The notes under the pieces are model-generated. The model was not told the DNA's origin, ran no database searches, and saw nothing but the letters and a program-made list of their open reading frames with translations. Below, one piece after another: positions 34,568-44,484 of a DNA stretch of 62,924 nt; the stretch's first letter is position 1, and each line of letters starts with the position of its first letter. The DNA comes from Treponema sp. (lineage in GTDB: Bacteria; Spirochaetota; Spirochaetia; Treponematales; Treponemataceae). The position numbers were made by a program, and so were the translations under genes. The stretch lies in assembly GCA_018385315.1 (NCBI GenBank), contig JAHAZJ010000085.1, positions 1-62,924 on the forward strand, written 5' to 3'.

Positions 34568-36562
34568 TTAATTAAATTTTGTGCAACCACGAACCTTTTC
34601 TGAAAATTCTTTAATTTCTTCAAAGCGGTTCTGATTTTTTAATTCATTAAACATAATGTAAGCAAAATCAGATTCTTCAGCATTTTCCTGAACAAAGACA
34701 GAATCCAGGTATGTGTACTGATCGCTGTTGTATGGCTCGCCATTATAAGGTGAAACTTTGTTTATGAATTGTTCCCAGTTTTGGGTGATTTGTTTTTTAG
34801 CATCTTCTGTAGGTTTATAAAATTTTCTGAAAGAGAAATACTTATAATCTTCAGTTTTTGTACTGTTGTATACTGTAAAACCTTTAATTTCTAATGCAAC
34901 ATTACCTTTAGAATCTTTGTTGAAGCCTGTAATAATATCAATTTTTGTTTCATCATCAGTTTTGAAAACATCTTCTGTAAGTGAAACTTGGAATGGACCT
35001 GCTTTTAAGTTTAAATTATTATCTTTCGTTTCAATTATTAAATCATTCATGAATGCTGGGCGTTTTCCTACCAGGGATTCTGGAAGTTCAAAGTATTCTT
35101 TCCAGTTTTTAACTTTACCAAACATATCTGAATAATAACTGTCTGCAACATACTGCATATCAAGATAATGGGAAGCAAGAACTTCGCTAATAGAATCCAG
35201 CATGTACATTAAGTAAACGCCAGTTGGAGTAGGAAGGGCATAACATACAAGCATTGCATCTGCAAATTTAACATCATAATATGTAACTTGCCAGGTTCTG
35301 CCAAAGTAGTCTGTGTATGATTCTTGTTTGCAAGGTTCACCAAAAGATGTTAGTGCAATTTGTTCTGAACCTACATTTCTTTGCAGTTTGTATGCTTCAA
35401 GACAGTAATCCATGTAAGTTTTTGGAGATGATAAAAGTTCTTTCAATGAAATTGAATCTGGTTTTTCAATTACGGCAACGAAATAGTTCATCATAGAGGT
35501 ATAATAAACATTACCGTTATCTTTAAGCGCATATGATTTTGTATTGTTGTTTCCTAAATCCCAATCCCCAGAGTCATCTTTGTAAACTGTATATGGGAAA
35601 GATGGGGAATATGAATAGAATGCAAAATCTGGCCAGTTTCTAGAATTTCCATAACCACCTTTTCCATTTGGACCATATTCTTCTTTCATTTTATCAAATG
35701 TTTTTTTGATGAATTCTTTATATTCTGAAGTAAGCTGACTGTGTAATTCCTTGTACTTCATTGGTAATTTTATTTGAGTTTTAAAATCATCAAGTTCTTT
35801 TTCATTTGTTACATTTGGAAGACGATAGTAAACAGAAGATTTAATAATACCTGTATTTTCCGGGTCATTTTTTGTTTCTGCAATAGGAAGAGCATAGTTT
35901 AAGTTTTCATTTTCACTTTTCATTGTAATAATGCCAATAACTTCACCTTCTTCATTAATTAAAGGACCACCAGAATTTCCTGGACTTGCTGCTGCAGAGA
36001 AACGGAGCCACTGCCATTCACCAGCTTCCATTTCGTAAGTGCGGCTTGTAAGAATTCCATTACGAATAATGATTCCTTCTCCTAATGCATTTCCAACAGA
36101 AAATACATTTGTATTCATTTTTGCTTTTTCATTAATCTTTAAGCCCATGCCTTCTTCAAATTCATAATCAGGAACTGTAAAACTGATGTAATCTCTTGTG
36201 TTTGAAAAAGATGTAATTTCATCAATTGGATATGTGTTTCCATCTGCGTCACGAAGATAATAATCTGTTTTATAAGAATCTCCGTAAAGAGTAATAACAT
36301 GAGCTGCAGAATAGAATGTACCGTCTTCCAGCAAGAAGGCAGTTCCAATAGGTGTGTATTTATCATTTCTAATGGCAAAAGGAATTCTTTCCATTGGTAA
36401 TTTTTTTTCATAACTAATTGTTGTATCTTCGTATTTGTCTACAACAACTTCAAAAACAGAACTGCGTACTTTTAATAATACATCATTTGGAAGTACAGCC
36501 TGCGCAAAGATTGTTGAGCTTATAAACAGGCACATAAGGATAAGAGATAATTTTTTCTTCAT
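34568..36562 (-). CDS. Secreted trypsin-like serine protease
   Basis: A 664-residue protein with a signal peptide (ending FAQA). The N-terminal 220 residues form a DegP-type trypsin domain with catalytic His88 (YSAAHVI), Asp124 (RDYISF) and Ser197 (PGNSGGPLI). No PDZ domain is seen; the remaining 430 residues have no family I recognise and look like a large beta-rich ligand or substrate domain. It probably acts in the periplasm or outside. The ATG at 36562 is chosen because GGAG precedes it by 6 bases; the upstream ATG at 36574 overlaps that site. Confidence 0.85.
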   Translation of the reverse strand: MKKKLSLILMCLFISSTIFAQAVLPNDVLLKVRSSVFEVVVDKYEDTTISYEKKLPMERIPFAIRNDKYTPIGTAFLLEDGTFYSAAHVITLYGDSYKTDYYLRDADGNTYPIDEITSFSNTRDYISFTVPDYEFEEGMGLKINEKAKMNTNVFSVGNALGEGIIIRNGILTSRTYEMEAGEWQWLRFSAAASPGNSGGPLINEEGEVIGIITMKSENENLNYALPIAETKNDPENTGIIKSSVYYRLPNVTNEKELDDFKTQIKLPMKYKELHSQLTSEYKEFIKKTFDKMKEEYGPNGKGGYGNSRNWPDFAFYSYSPSFPYTVYKDDSGDWDLGNNNTKSYALKDNGNVYYTSMMNYFVAVIEKPDSISLKELLSSPKTYMDYCLEAYKLQRNVGSEQIALTSFGEPCKQESYTDYFGRTWQVTYYDVKFADAMLVCYALPTPTGVYLMYMLDSISEVLASHYLDMQYVADSYYSDMFGKVKNWKEYFELPESLVGKRPAFMNDLIIETKDNNLNLKAGPFQVSLTEDVFKTDDETKIDIITGFNKDSKGNVALEIKGFTVYNSTKTEDYKYFSFRKFYKPTEDAKKQITQNWEQFINKVSPYNGEPYNSDQYTYLDSVFVQENAEESDFAYIMFNELKNQNRFEEIKEFSEKVRGCTKFN

Positions 36563-36679
36563 AACTAACTCCATTTTTTTTGGATTTTTATATTTTAATC
36601 TAAATATAAAAAGTTTTCTACAATTTAATGGTTACTTGTGGAATTGAATTTATATAGTAAAAAATATATTCTAAAAATC

Positions 36680-38248
36680 ATGAAAACTATTGAAATTCTT
36701 GATTCAACATTACGAGATGGTGCTCAGGGCGAAGGTATAAATTTTTCTGTGCAAGATAAAATTCATATTTGTCAGGCTTTAGATGAATTAGGAATTAAAT
36801 ATATAGAAGCAGGAAATCCTGGAAGTAATCCTAAGGATATGGAATTTTTCCAGGAGATGAAAAAAATTCCTCTTAAATCAGCATGCCTTTGTGCATTTGG
36901 TGCCACACGAAGAAAAAATATCACTTGTGAAAAAGATTTAAATTTAAAAAGTCTGTTAGAAGCAGGAACTTCATGTGTTGTTATTTTTGGAAAATCCAGC
37001 TCATCTCAGGTAAAACAAATTATAGGAACATCGTTAAAAGAAAATCTTTCTATGATAAAAGAGACTGTGGCTTATATGAAGAGCAATGGTCGCAAAGTAA
37101 TATATGATGCGGAACATTTTTTTACAGCCTTTGCAGAAGATAAAGATTACGCCCTTGCAACCCTAACTGCGGCGCTGGAAGGGGGAGCAGAATATCTTAC
37201 TCTTTGTGAAACAAAGGGTGGCTTTATGATGGATGAATTCCGTAATGCTGTAAAAACTGTTTATGAAGCATTTGGAGACAAGGTGGCAATTGGTGTTCAT
37301 ACTCATAATGATTGTGGTCTTGCAGTAGCCAATTCAATTTTAGGAGTAATGGAAGGGGCCACAATGGTTCAAGGAGTTCTTCTTGGATTTGGTGAACGAA
37401 CTGGAAATGCAAATCTTTCTACAATCATTCCAGATTTACAGCTTAAAATGGGGTATTCTTGTATTCCCCAGGAAAATATGAAAAAGCTTACATCAATCTG
37501 TAAAAGAGTTTCAGAGCTTACAAATCTTAGTGTGGATTCTCAGTTGCCCTATGTAGGTGCCAGCGCTTTTGCCCATAAAGCTGGAATGCATATTGATGCA
37601 GTACTAAAAAATCCAACGGCATATGAGCATATTGAGCCGGAAACTGTAGGAAACAGCCGCGTATTTTTAATGAGCGAGGTTGCAGGAAAAAGTACAATTG
37701 TTGAAAAAATTCAAAAAATTGTTCCAGGCATAAAAAAAGACGATGAAGCAGTTGAAAAAATTGTTGCCTGTATGAAAGAAAAAGAATTTCAAGGGTATCA
37801 GTTTGAAGGGGCAGACGGTAGCTTTGAATTAATGGTAAAAAAGATTCTTGGCTTATATAAACCTTTCTTTAAATTGCATTACTATCAGACAACCGGTTCA
37901 AATCCTAGACCAGAAGAAGGGGTGTGTTGTTGTGCACAAATTAAGCTTAGTGTAGGGGAACAGTTTGAAATTACAGCCGGAGAAGGTGATGGACCTGTCA
38001 ATGCTCTTGATATTGCATTAAGAAAAGCATTGGAAGGCTTTTATCCGGAAGTTTCAACCTTCAGACTTGTGGATTATAAGGTACGTGTAATTGATGGAAA
38101 ATCTGCCACTGCTGCTAAAGTAAGGGTAATTATTGAATCAACAGACGGAAAATCAAACTGGACAACTGTTGGTGTGTCTTCCGACGTTATTGAAGCTTCC
38201 TGGATTGCTCTTGTAGATTCTTTTGAGTATAAAATGAATAAAAACTAA
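36680..38248 (+). CDS. cimA: Citramalate synthase
   Basis: A 522-residue member of the isopropylmalate synthase superfamily. It starts ILDSTLRDGAQGEGINFS, has the metal motif HTHNDCGLAVANS and GERTGNANLSTIIPDL, and ends in a LeuA-type dimer/allosteric domain. The length and TLRDGAQ-EG pattern fit the citramalate synthase branch, which joins pyruvate and acetyl-CoA to start isoleucine synthesis without threonine. A separate LeuA lies at 58.7 kb. The start at 36680 fits the family; the frame extends upstream but without support. Confidence 0.88.
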   Translation: MKTIEILDSTLRDGAQGEGINFSVQDKIHICQALDELGIKYIEAGNPGSNPKDMEFFQEMKKIPLKSACLCAFGATRRKNITCEKDLNLKSLLEAGTSCVVIFGKSSSSQVKQIIGTSLKENLSMIKETVAYMKSNGRKVIYDAEHFFTAFAEDKDYALATLTAALEGGAEYLTLCETKGGFMMDEFRNAVKTVYEAFGDKVAIGVHTHNDCGLAVANSILGVMEGATMVQGVLLGFGERTGNANLSTIIPDLQLKMGYSCIPQENMKKLTSICKRVSELTNLSVDSQLPYVGASAFAHKAGMHIDAVLKNPTAYEHIEPETVGNSRVFLMSEVAGKSTIVEKIQKIVPGIKKDDEAVEKIVACMKEKEFQGYQFEGADGSFELMVKKILGLYKPFFKLHYYQTTGSNPRPEEGVCCCAQIKLSVGEQFEITAGEGDGPVNALDIALRKALEGFYPEVSTFRLVDYKVRVIDGKSATAAKVRVIIESTDGKSNWTTVGVSSDVIEASWIALVDSFEYKMNKN

Positions 38249-40191
38249 GGATTTCTGGTTGCATGCTTAATCTTTTTTTCCTCATAAAGCATTTTGTCTG
38301 CTTCTTCCAGCAATTCTTTTAAGATGTGATTTTCCTTATGGAATTTTGCAAAACCAATGCTTATTGATAATTTAAATGGAAAATTATGTTGTTTAGTAAT
38401 ATCTTCACAATATTTTTCTGCCTGAGCACGAACTTTTGAAATATGTTTTGAATCCATGCCCGAAGCAACACCACCAAATTCATCTCCACTTAGGCGACCA
38501 ACAACATCATTTGCTCTTAGTACCTGGGAAAGAACTGAACCGGCTGCTTTAATTGCGGCGTCTCCCATTTTGTGGCCATAAGTGTCGTTAATTATTTTTA
38601 AACCGTCTAAATCAGCAAAAAAGACAAGACCAGAATCATTAGCTTCTATGCTCATGTTGATGTGTTCTTGTCCTAATTCCATAAAGCCACGGCGATTAAG
38701 CAAACGGGTTAATTCATCTGTTTTAGATTGCTTATTAAGGCTTGTATTGTTTTCCTGTAACTGTTTGTTTTCTTCTGAAAGCATACTGTTTTCGCTAAGT
38801 CGGTTTGAATACTCATATGCCTGAGAAAGGGCAGTAACAAGAATACGGATTATAACGGAATAAACAGCATAATCATTATTTTCAATACGGCATAAAACAT
38901 AGCCATAGTTTAATTCACCAGAATATATTGGATGCAGAATATATGTTCCTTTTGCTCGTTCTAAAACATTTGAAGGAAGAATTTCTTTTGAAGGGTCAAA
39001 ATATCGGTTGGATTCAAACTCGGAAATGCCGTAATCTAAATCCAAAAGCATATTAAGATTAATTTTAGAAACCAGAGCAAAACTTTCTTTTCTTCCGATG
39101 GTTAGGGGTTTATCATAATAACATACTGCAATTTCTCTTATGTTAGAATGATCCATCATAAAGCGAAGGGAGTAAAATAGGCGACGTGTTGTGTCGGAAG
39201 CCTTAGTCATATCAAACATAGCAGAAATATTGCATAACTTACCAAGGAAATGATTTTGAGCTCCATTTGAGAGTAACTGAAATTTGGGATCTTTTCGAAT
39301 AAGTTTTCCATTAATTTTTAATATACATCCACAGGATTCGCGAATAACAGGAGTGGATGATATTTTTGTAATTTCAGGAACATTTTTTCCGTCGATTTTT
39401 CTTAGAATAAGCTGTGCGGCTTTTTGCCCCTGGGAATATAAGTTTTGGTCTATAGTTGTTAAAAAAGGATATTCTTGTCTGGAGTGGGATGTATTATCGT
39501 ATCCAATAATTTTTATATCTTCAGGAATTTTAAAACCTAAGCTGGAAAGATGTTTTGAACAGGCAAGAGCCATTAAATCATTTGCGGCAACAATGCAGTC
39601 AAATTTTACATCAGACTTTTTCTTCAAACGGGTTTGTAATTCTGCTTCTGCAGAGCTGGTTGTGAAATTTCCATAAAAAAATAAATCAGAATCAAAGGTG
39701 AGATTATTTTTTTTCATGGCATTCATAAAGCATTGGAAACGATGTTTGCCTTCTGTAGAAGTTTCTGGGTCTGTACCCATAAAAGCTATTTTCCGAACCT
39801 TATGTTCTTTATGAAGATGGGTAATTATTTTTTCATAGGATTTTGAATCATCTACAATAACTGTACTACAATCTGGGAGATCCAAGGGTATAGAAATTGA
39901 AACAACAGGTTTACTCTTATATTTTGAAAATTCTTTTACCAATGTCTTTAATGTATTTGTTGTGTTGTAAATGCCAGAAACAACAATAAGACCATCAACC
40001 TGGTCACTGAAAATTGATGGAAGTGATGAAAAGGATTGATATTCATAAAGGCTATTTGTATATGATGGAGCCTTTAATTGTGTAATAATAGAGCGAATAT
40101 CCTTTTCTTTAAAGTAATCTGAAATTCCATTTAAAATCGACAAAGTATATTCAACTGTAAGTGAGTGTACTACTACTGCAATTGTTTTCAT
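38245..40191 (-). CDS. LacI-type sensor fused to diguanylate cyclase
   Basis: A 648-residue soluble protein. Residues 1-290 are a LacI/periplasmic-binding-like sensor (KTIAVVVHSLTVEYTLSIL, DGLIVVSGIYN, IKIIGYDN), but the DNA-binding helix-turn-helix is absent and there is no signal peptide. A middle domain (about 300-480) and short coiled coil follow, then a GGDEF domain: LTRLLNRRGF, FADLDGLKIINDTYGHKMGD and the active loop SGDEF. RAND, five residues before the loop, fits the product-inhibition I-site. It likely makes c-di-GMP in response to a cytosolic sugar-like ligand. GGGGAAGAG precedes the start. Confidence 0.9.
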   Translation of the reverse strand: MKTIAVVVHSLTVEYTLSILNGISDYFKEKDIRSIITQLKAPSYTNSLYEYQSFSSLPSIFSDQVDGLIVVSGIYNTTNTLKTLVKEFSKYKSKPVVSISIPLDLPDCSTVIVDDSKSYEKIITHLHKEHKVRKIAFMGTDPETSTEGKHRFQCFMNAMKKNNLTFDSDLFFYGNFTTSSAEAELQTRLKKKSDVKFDCIVAANDLMALACSKHLSSLGFKIPEDIKIIGYDNTSHSRQEYPFLTTIDQNLYSQGQKAAQLILRKIDGKNVPEITKISSTPVIRESCGCILKINGKLIRKDPKFQLLSNGAQNHFLGKLCNISAMFDMTKASDTTRRLFYSLRFMMDHSNIREIAVCYYDKPLTIGRKESFALVSKINLNMLLDLDYGISEFESNRYFDPSKEILPSNVLERAKGTYILHPIYSGELNYGYVLCRIENNDYAVYSVIIRILVTALSQAYEYSNRLSENSMLSEENKQLQENNTSLNKQSKTDELTRLLNRRGFMELGQEHINMSIEANDSGLVFFADLDGLKIINDTYGHKMGDAAIKAAGSVLSQVLRANDVVGRLSGDEFGGVASGMDSKHISKVRAQAEKYCEDITKQHNFPFKLSISIGFAKFHKENHILKELLEEADKMLYEEKKIKHATRNP

Positions 40192-40279
40192 ATAACTCTT
40201 CCCCTTTGTTATATTTGGGATTACTTTTAAAATATTATATTATATTTTGCCATAAAATAAAAAGTTTCGGTATAGGTTA

Positions 40280-41935
40280 TTAACACCATGTAACAAAGTT
40301 GTTTTTTTTGAAGATTCTAACGGTCTGTTTTTTAGGACGAATATTCTGAAAAAAGAAGTTTAAATCTGTAGCATAAGGAGAATCAATGTATTGAGCTTCG
40401 TAAGACAGGGATAATTTTTCTTCTTTTCCTGTATCAAGAACTCTGGACATTGCTCCATTAAATTTTATAAGGTCTGTAATCAATGGGGAAAGCTTTGTTT
40501 GATTTTTTTCTTTAAGAATACGGTTTATAAAATCTAATTGTAATTTTTCAATTTCTTTATGCTGGCAGGTTATGTCTGCAAAATTGTTGTTTACAGTATC
40601 ATAATCTTTTGCAAAACGCTTAAAGAATTCAGAAGGCCGCAAACGTAAAACAGAGCATACTGAATTAAACCAAGGTACAGCTCGTCCCTGGTTATAAAAA
40701 ATACTGCAGGCGTTACTTAACCCCTTTGCATTCTGAATGTCTGTTTGAGAAAACACATTTGTATGTATAACATTGTATGGTGGAGTTGTGCTGAATGTAA
40801 GCTTTAATTCTTTTGCTCTATCATAAAGGTCTGTTCCTGGTAAAACCGAAAGACAGAAAATTTCCAGATTATTTGGATAAAGAGAAATAGCATAATCAAT
40901 TCCCTGGCAAAAAGTTTTAAATGTTTCAAAAGGAAGTCCGTAAATAAGGTCCAGACCAAAAATAACACCTTCCTGATTTAATAAGCCAATGTTTTTTGTA
41001 AACTGCTTTTTGTTAAAGGGTCTGTGAACAGCTTTTAAAACTTCTTCCCGGGCACTTTGTAAACCAATTTGCAAAGCACAAGGAATTTTTGTAAATGCAT
41101 GGGCAAGTTCTCTGTCAATAAATTCTGCCCGGGCTTCAAAATAGTAAAAGGTATCTGGTGTTTTTTTGTGGATAAGATTTATTAAATCTATGGCCCGTTT
41201 TTTATTTGCATTGTAAGTTGGATCTAAAACAAAAACCTGAGGGATTTTCTTCTTTGCAAATAAATCAAGTTCAGCTTCAATTCGATTCATTGGAAACAGG
41301 GAAACTTTATTTTTGCCTTTTGATTCATAGCAATAGGAGCACTTAAATGGGCAGCCTCTTGCTAATTCCCAAAGGGCTCCTCCATACTTTGCAGGATCAA
41401 GAATATTTTCCAAATAGGGACTTGGTATTGTTTCCAGATTGCATTCTTCTGCAGCAATTTTTTCTCCAGTACAAATTTCATGGATTAAAGCAGGAACTTT
41501 TGTTTCTCCTTCCCCTGTTATTACATAATCAAATACAGGAAAATCCAGAGGATGGGCGGTAATTTCGGGGCCGCCAGCAATACAAATAATTCCTTCATTT
41601 TTTAATAAAGCTGCAGCTTCTTCTAATATAACTCTGTTCCATACAAATAGACTGAAAGCACAAATTTTAAAATCTACATTTTTAGAGAAGTCAGGATTAT
41701 CTTTTTCAAATTCCTTCGTTAAAATGGAACATATCCAGGAGGCAGCGGTGTGGGTGGAAGAGGAATGAGTTTTAAAATCATTATCTTCAGGGTTAAAATC
41801 AATAAGAGTTGCCTTACAAAAATCTTTTGTTAATGGGTGATGATTTATGGCAGCTGCAATACAGGCGGCTCCCAATGGAAGAGCCTGAGGGGAATTTTCT
41901 ACAAGAAGAGTAGTGCAGATGATTTTTGCTTTCAT
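40280..41935 (-). CDS. B12-binding radical SAM protein
   Basis: A 551-residue protein. An N-terminal cobalamin-binding-like Rossmann domain (about 1-150, FKICAFSLFVWNRV, GGPEITAHP) precedes a radical SAM domain with CPFKCSYC (Cys195, Cys199, Cys202) and a C-terminal DUF4080-like extension. The classic DxHxxG cobalamin motif is not evident. Such proteins are radical methylases or ring modifiers; the substrate is unknown. TAAAAT lies 6 bases before the ATG (41942-41947, minus) and there is no Shine-Dalgarno sequence, so the transcript is probably leaderless. Confidence 0.82.
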   Translation of the reverse strand: MKAKIICTTLLVENSPQALPLGAACIAAAINHHPLTKDFCKATLIDFNPEDNDFKTHSSSTHTAASWICSILTKEFEKDNPDFSKNVDFKICAFSLFVWNRVILEEAAALLKNEGIICIAGGPEITAHPLDFPVFDYVITGEGETKVPALIHEICTGEKIAAEECNLETIPSPYLENILDPAKYGGALWELARGCPFKCSYCYESKGKNKVSLFPMNRIEAELDLFAKKKIPQVFVLDPTYNANKKRAIDLINLIHKKTPDTFYYFEARAEFIDRELAHAFTKIPCALQIGLQSAREEVLKAVHRPFNKKQFTKNIGLLNQEGVIFGLDLIYGLPFETFKTFCQGIDYAISLYPNNLEIFCLSVLPGTDLYDRAKELKLTFSTTPPYNVIHTNVFSQTDIQNAKGLSNACSIFYNQGRAVPWFNSVCSVLRLRPSEFFKRFAKDYDTVNNNFADITCQHKEIEKLQLDFINRILKEKNQTKLSPLITDLIKFNGAMSRVLDTGKEEKLSLSYEAQYIDSPYATDLNFFFQNIRPKKQTVRIFKKNNFVTWC

Positions 41936-42030
41936 ATTTTCATTTTAGCAGATAGTGTATTATTAGAAAATATAAAAAGAAAATTTCAAATTTCAAAAAA
42001 ATAGTGTTATATTTTTAGGAGAGGTTGAGT

Positions 42031-42582
42031 ATGAAATTAAAAAATTATTTTCTAGGTGTTTTGCTGGCAGTTATTGGTTTGGTTATGTTAATTTGGCCTG
42101 CTTTTTGTATAAAAATTGTTGTAATACTTGCTGGTGCCGCCACTGTTGCAAATGGTGTCTGTAATCTTGCAAAAACAACACAGGTTAGCGAGGATCCTGC
42201 TTACAAAAAGACATCTTTTATTAAAAATATTGTAAGCATTTTAATTGGTGTAATTGCAGTTTTATGTCCTCTGCTTTTAATGAAATCTGTTTCTGTTATT
42301 TGGACTGTTATTACATATGTGCTTGCAGTTTACTTTGTAATTTATGCAATTTCAGGATTCTTTATTTCTTCATACACAAAAGATTTAGATTCTGAAATAC
42401 GCAGAAGAATTACAACAGAAAGTATGATTTATTTGCTTATAGCAATTCTTTTGTTTGTGTTACCAATTGGTGCAGTTATTGAAACAATAATTAGAATTGC
42501 AGGGGCTGTTGCAATTGTAGTTGGTGCCATTTTTATTACAAAAGAAATTGTTTATTCAAAGAAAATGAAATCAGTAAAATAA
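42031..42582 (+). CDS. DUF308/HdeD-like membrane protein
   Basis: A 183-residue protein with six membrane helices and the pattern of the DUF308 family (GVLLAVIGLVMLIWPAF, GAATVANGV). Function is unknown; HdeD relates to acid stress in enterobacteria. AGGAGAGG (42017-42024) places the start at ATG 42031. Its 3' end overlaps the FliL-like gene on the other strand by 31 bases. Confidence 0.8.
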   Translation: MKLKNYFLGVLLAVIGLVMLIWPAFCIKIVVILAGAATVANGVCNLAKTTQVSEDPAYKKTSFIKNIVSILIGVIAVLCPLLLMKSVSVIWTVITYVLAVYFVIYAISGFFISSYTKDLDSEIRRRITTESMIYLLIAILLFVLPIGAVIETIIRIAGAVAIVVGAIFITKEIVYSKKMKSVK

Positions 42583-43103
42583 AGCTGATTTAATTTTCCA
42601 AGGGAAAGGTTTCCGTTTATTTCTGTAAGTAAGGCACTTTTTATAGTTTCTTCTGGTAAGGCAATAATTTCATCTTTTGTTTTAGAAGAAAAATAATAGG
42701 TGAGTATACTTGTGATTAATGTTCTTTTTCTTGAAAGCTCTTCATAAAATTCTGTATCATCTGCCGGATAAGAAAACCAGGGAGTAATAATCAGAATAGA
42801 AGGGGAATCGCTGGAAGATGGAGAAGAAAGTGTTGTTGCACGAATGGTAGAAATACCAGTAAATGCGGCCATTTCTTCTCCATTTTTTTTATTTAAACTT
42901 TCAATTTCTGTTGGAAGAGGATCTGAAATAAGCTGATTTTTATTCTTTGTGAACAACTTTGCAATGGAAGCCACAATTGTAACAAGGATAATTATACTGA
43001 TTAATCCTGCAATTATATAGTACAAAATTCGTTCCATTTTAGTGTTGTTATTCTTAAAATCATCCCAAAAATTTCTTTTTTGAAAATCAAATTTCATTTT
43101 CAT
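42552..43103 (-). CDS. FliL-like membrane protein
   Basis: A 183-residue protein with a cytosolic N-terminus, one membrane helix (ILYYIIAGLISIIILVTIVASIA) and a periplasmic domain. The last 60 residues follow the FliL layout (RTLITSILTYYFSSKTKDEI, then LLTEINGNLSLGKLNQLYFTDF). FliL supports stator function in the flagellar motor. The gene is outside a flagellar operon, directly downstream of hflX, so it may be a divergent paralogue. The start is uncertain between 43115 (TTG), 43103 and 43097. Confidence 0.65.
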   Translation of the reverse strand: MKMKFDFQKRNFWDDFKNNNTKMERILYYIIAGLISIIILVTIVASIAKLFTKNKNQLISDPLPTEIESLNKKNGEEMAAFTGISTIRATTLSSPSSSDSPSILIITPWFSYPADDTEFYEELSRKRTLITSILTYYFSSKTKDEIIALPEETIKSALLTEINGNLSLGKLNQLYFTDFIFFE

Positions 43104-43128
43104 CAGTTTATACAAATCCTTTTAGTTT

Positions 43129-44370
43129 TTAGTTTACTGCAAATGGAGTAATTAGGGCTTTTAGTCTTCCTGTAGCACGGGCTGTAATATGAACACCATC
43201 ATCCAGCCATTCTTCCGAAGTAATGCATCCTGCTTTTCTAAGTTCTGTAATCAAAACTGATTGAGTTGCAGGAAGAATATATTCGCAAATTTCACCGTAA
43301 AGCAGCTCATAAATTTTATCTTTTAAATCTAAAAAGCCAATTTCTTCTCTTGCACTTATGCATAAAGCATCTGGAAACTTATGGCGCAGAATATTTAATT
43401 GCTCAGGATTATCTTCTGCCTTATCAATCTTATTAAGAAGAATAAGACGAGGATTTTTTGTAGCACCAATTTCTTCTAGAACAGTACAGACAGTATTGTA
43501 TTGGAATTCTGCTTCCGGATCTGTGGCATCAAGAACAATAAGCAGTAAGTCGGCACAGGCTGCTTCCTCCAAAGTTGACTTAAATGCATCTATAAGATGA
43601 TGGGGAAGGTTGCTAATAAAACCTACTGTATCTGTAATTAATACCCCCGCACTTTCATTAAGGGGCAATCGTCGTGTCAAAGGATCAAGAGTTGCAAACA
43701 ATTTGTTTTCTACAAATGCGTCTGCTCCAGTTAATGCGTTTAAAAGACTAGATTTTCCGGCATTAGTATATCCAACTAAGGCACAGGAAGGATTTTTATC
43801 TCGCTGTTTTCGCTGAGTTTGACGGTTTAATTCAATTTCTGCCAATTCTCGTTTTAATGCAACAATTTTTTCCCGAATTAAACGCTGATCAAGTTCCAGT
43901 TGTGTTTCACCAGAACCTTTCGCACCAAAGGCTCCACCCCGCTGTCTTGCAAAATCCTTACGCATGTGGGAAAGGCGGGGAAGGGAATAAGAAAGCCGTG
44001 CCAGTTCGACTTGTAGAACAGCTTCTTTTGTCTGAGCCCGGTCTGCAAAAATGCGAATAATGACTTCTTGTCTGTCAAAACAAGAAAGGTTTGTAAGTTC
44101 TTCCCAGTTTCTTTGTTTTCGTGGGTCAAGATTAAAGTCGAAAATTATACAATCGGCTTCAATTTGGTGTGCCAAATCGCAAATTTCCTGGGCTTTCCCT
44201 TTTCCCATACCATAAGCCGGCTGAACTTCCATGCGACTAAGAGTTAATCTTTGAATAATATCAAAACCTAATGTCTGAACAAGACCTTTTAATTCTTGTA
44301 AATCATTTCCAGGTTCGCCAATGAGTAATGCTCTTGGAACTATGTTTTCTTCTTTTTCTACTTCAATCAT
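43129..44370 (-). CDS. hflX: Ribosome-associated GTPase HflX
   Basis: A 413-residue GTPase that binds and splits stalled ribosomes. The N-terminal domain has YGMGKGKAQE and DPRKQRNWEE; then GAFGAKGSGETQLELDQR precedes the G domain with GYTNAGKSSLLN, DTVGFISNLPHHL and LNKID. The length is normal. TATATT (44383-44378, minus) lies 7 bases before the ATG with no Shine-Dalgarno sequence, suggesting a leaderless mRNA. The FliL-like gene follows at a gap of about 25 bases. Confidence 0.95.
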   Translation of the reverse strand: MIEVEKEENIVPRALLIGEPGNDLQELKGLVQTLGFDIIQRLTLSRMEVQPAYGMGKGKAQEICDLAHQIEADCIIFDFNLDPRKQRNWEELTNLSCFDRQEVIIRIFADRAQTKEAVLQVELARLSYSLPRLSHMRKDFARQRGGAFGAKGSGETQLELDQRLIREKIVALKRELAEIELNRQTQRKQRDKNPSCALVGYTNAGKSSLLNALTGADAFVENKLFATLDPLTRRLPLNESAGVLITDTVGFISNLPHHLIDAFKSTLEEAACADLLLIVLDATDPEAEFQYNTVCTVLEEIGATKNPRLILLNKIDKAEDNPEQLNILRHKFPDALCISAREEIGFLDLKDKIYELLYGEICEYILPATQSVLITELRKAGCITSEEWLDDGVHITARATGRLKALITPFAVN

Positions 44371-44484
44371 TAAGACTAATATATCACATTAATTGAAAAA
44401 GTGAACATTTCTTTATTTAGTTTTTAAGTATATGTGCCGAAAATTATATGAAGAGTAGAAAACTCAAGAGAGAAAGGAAATTAT

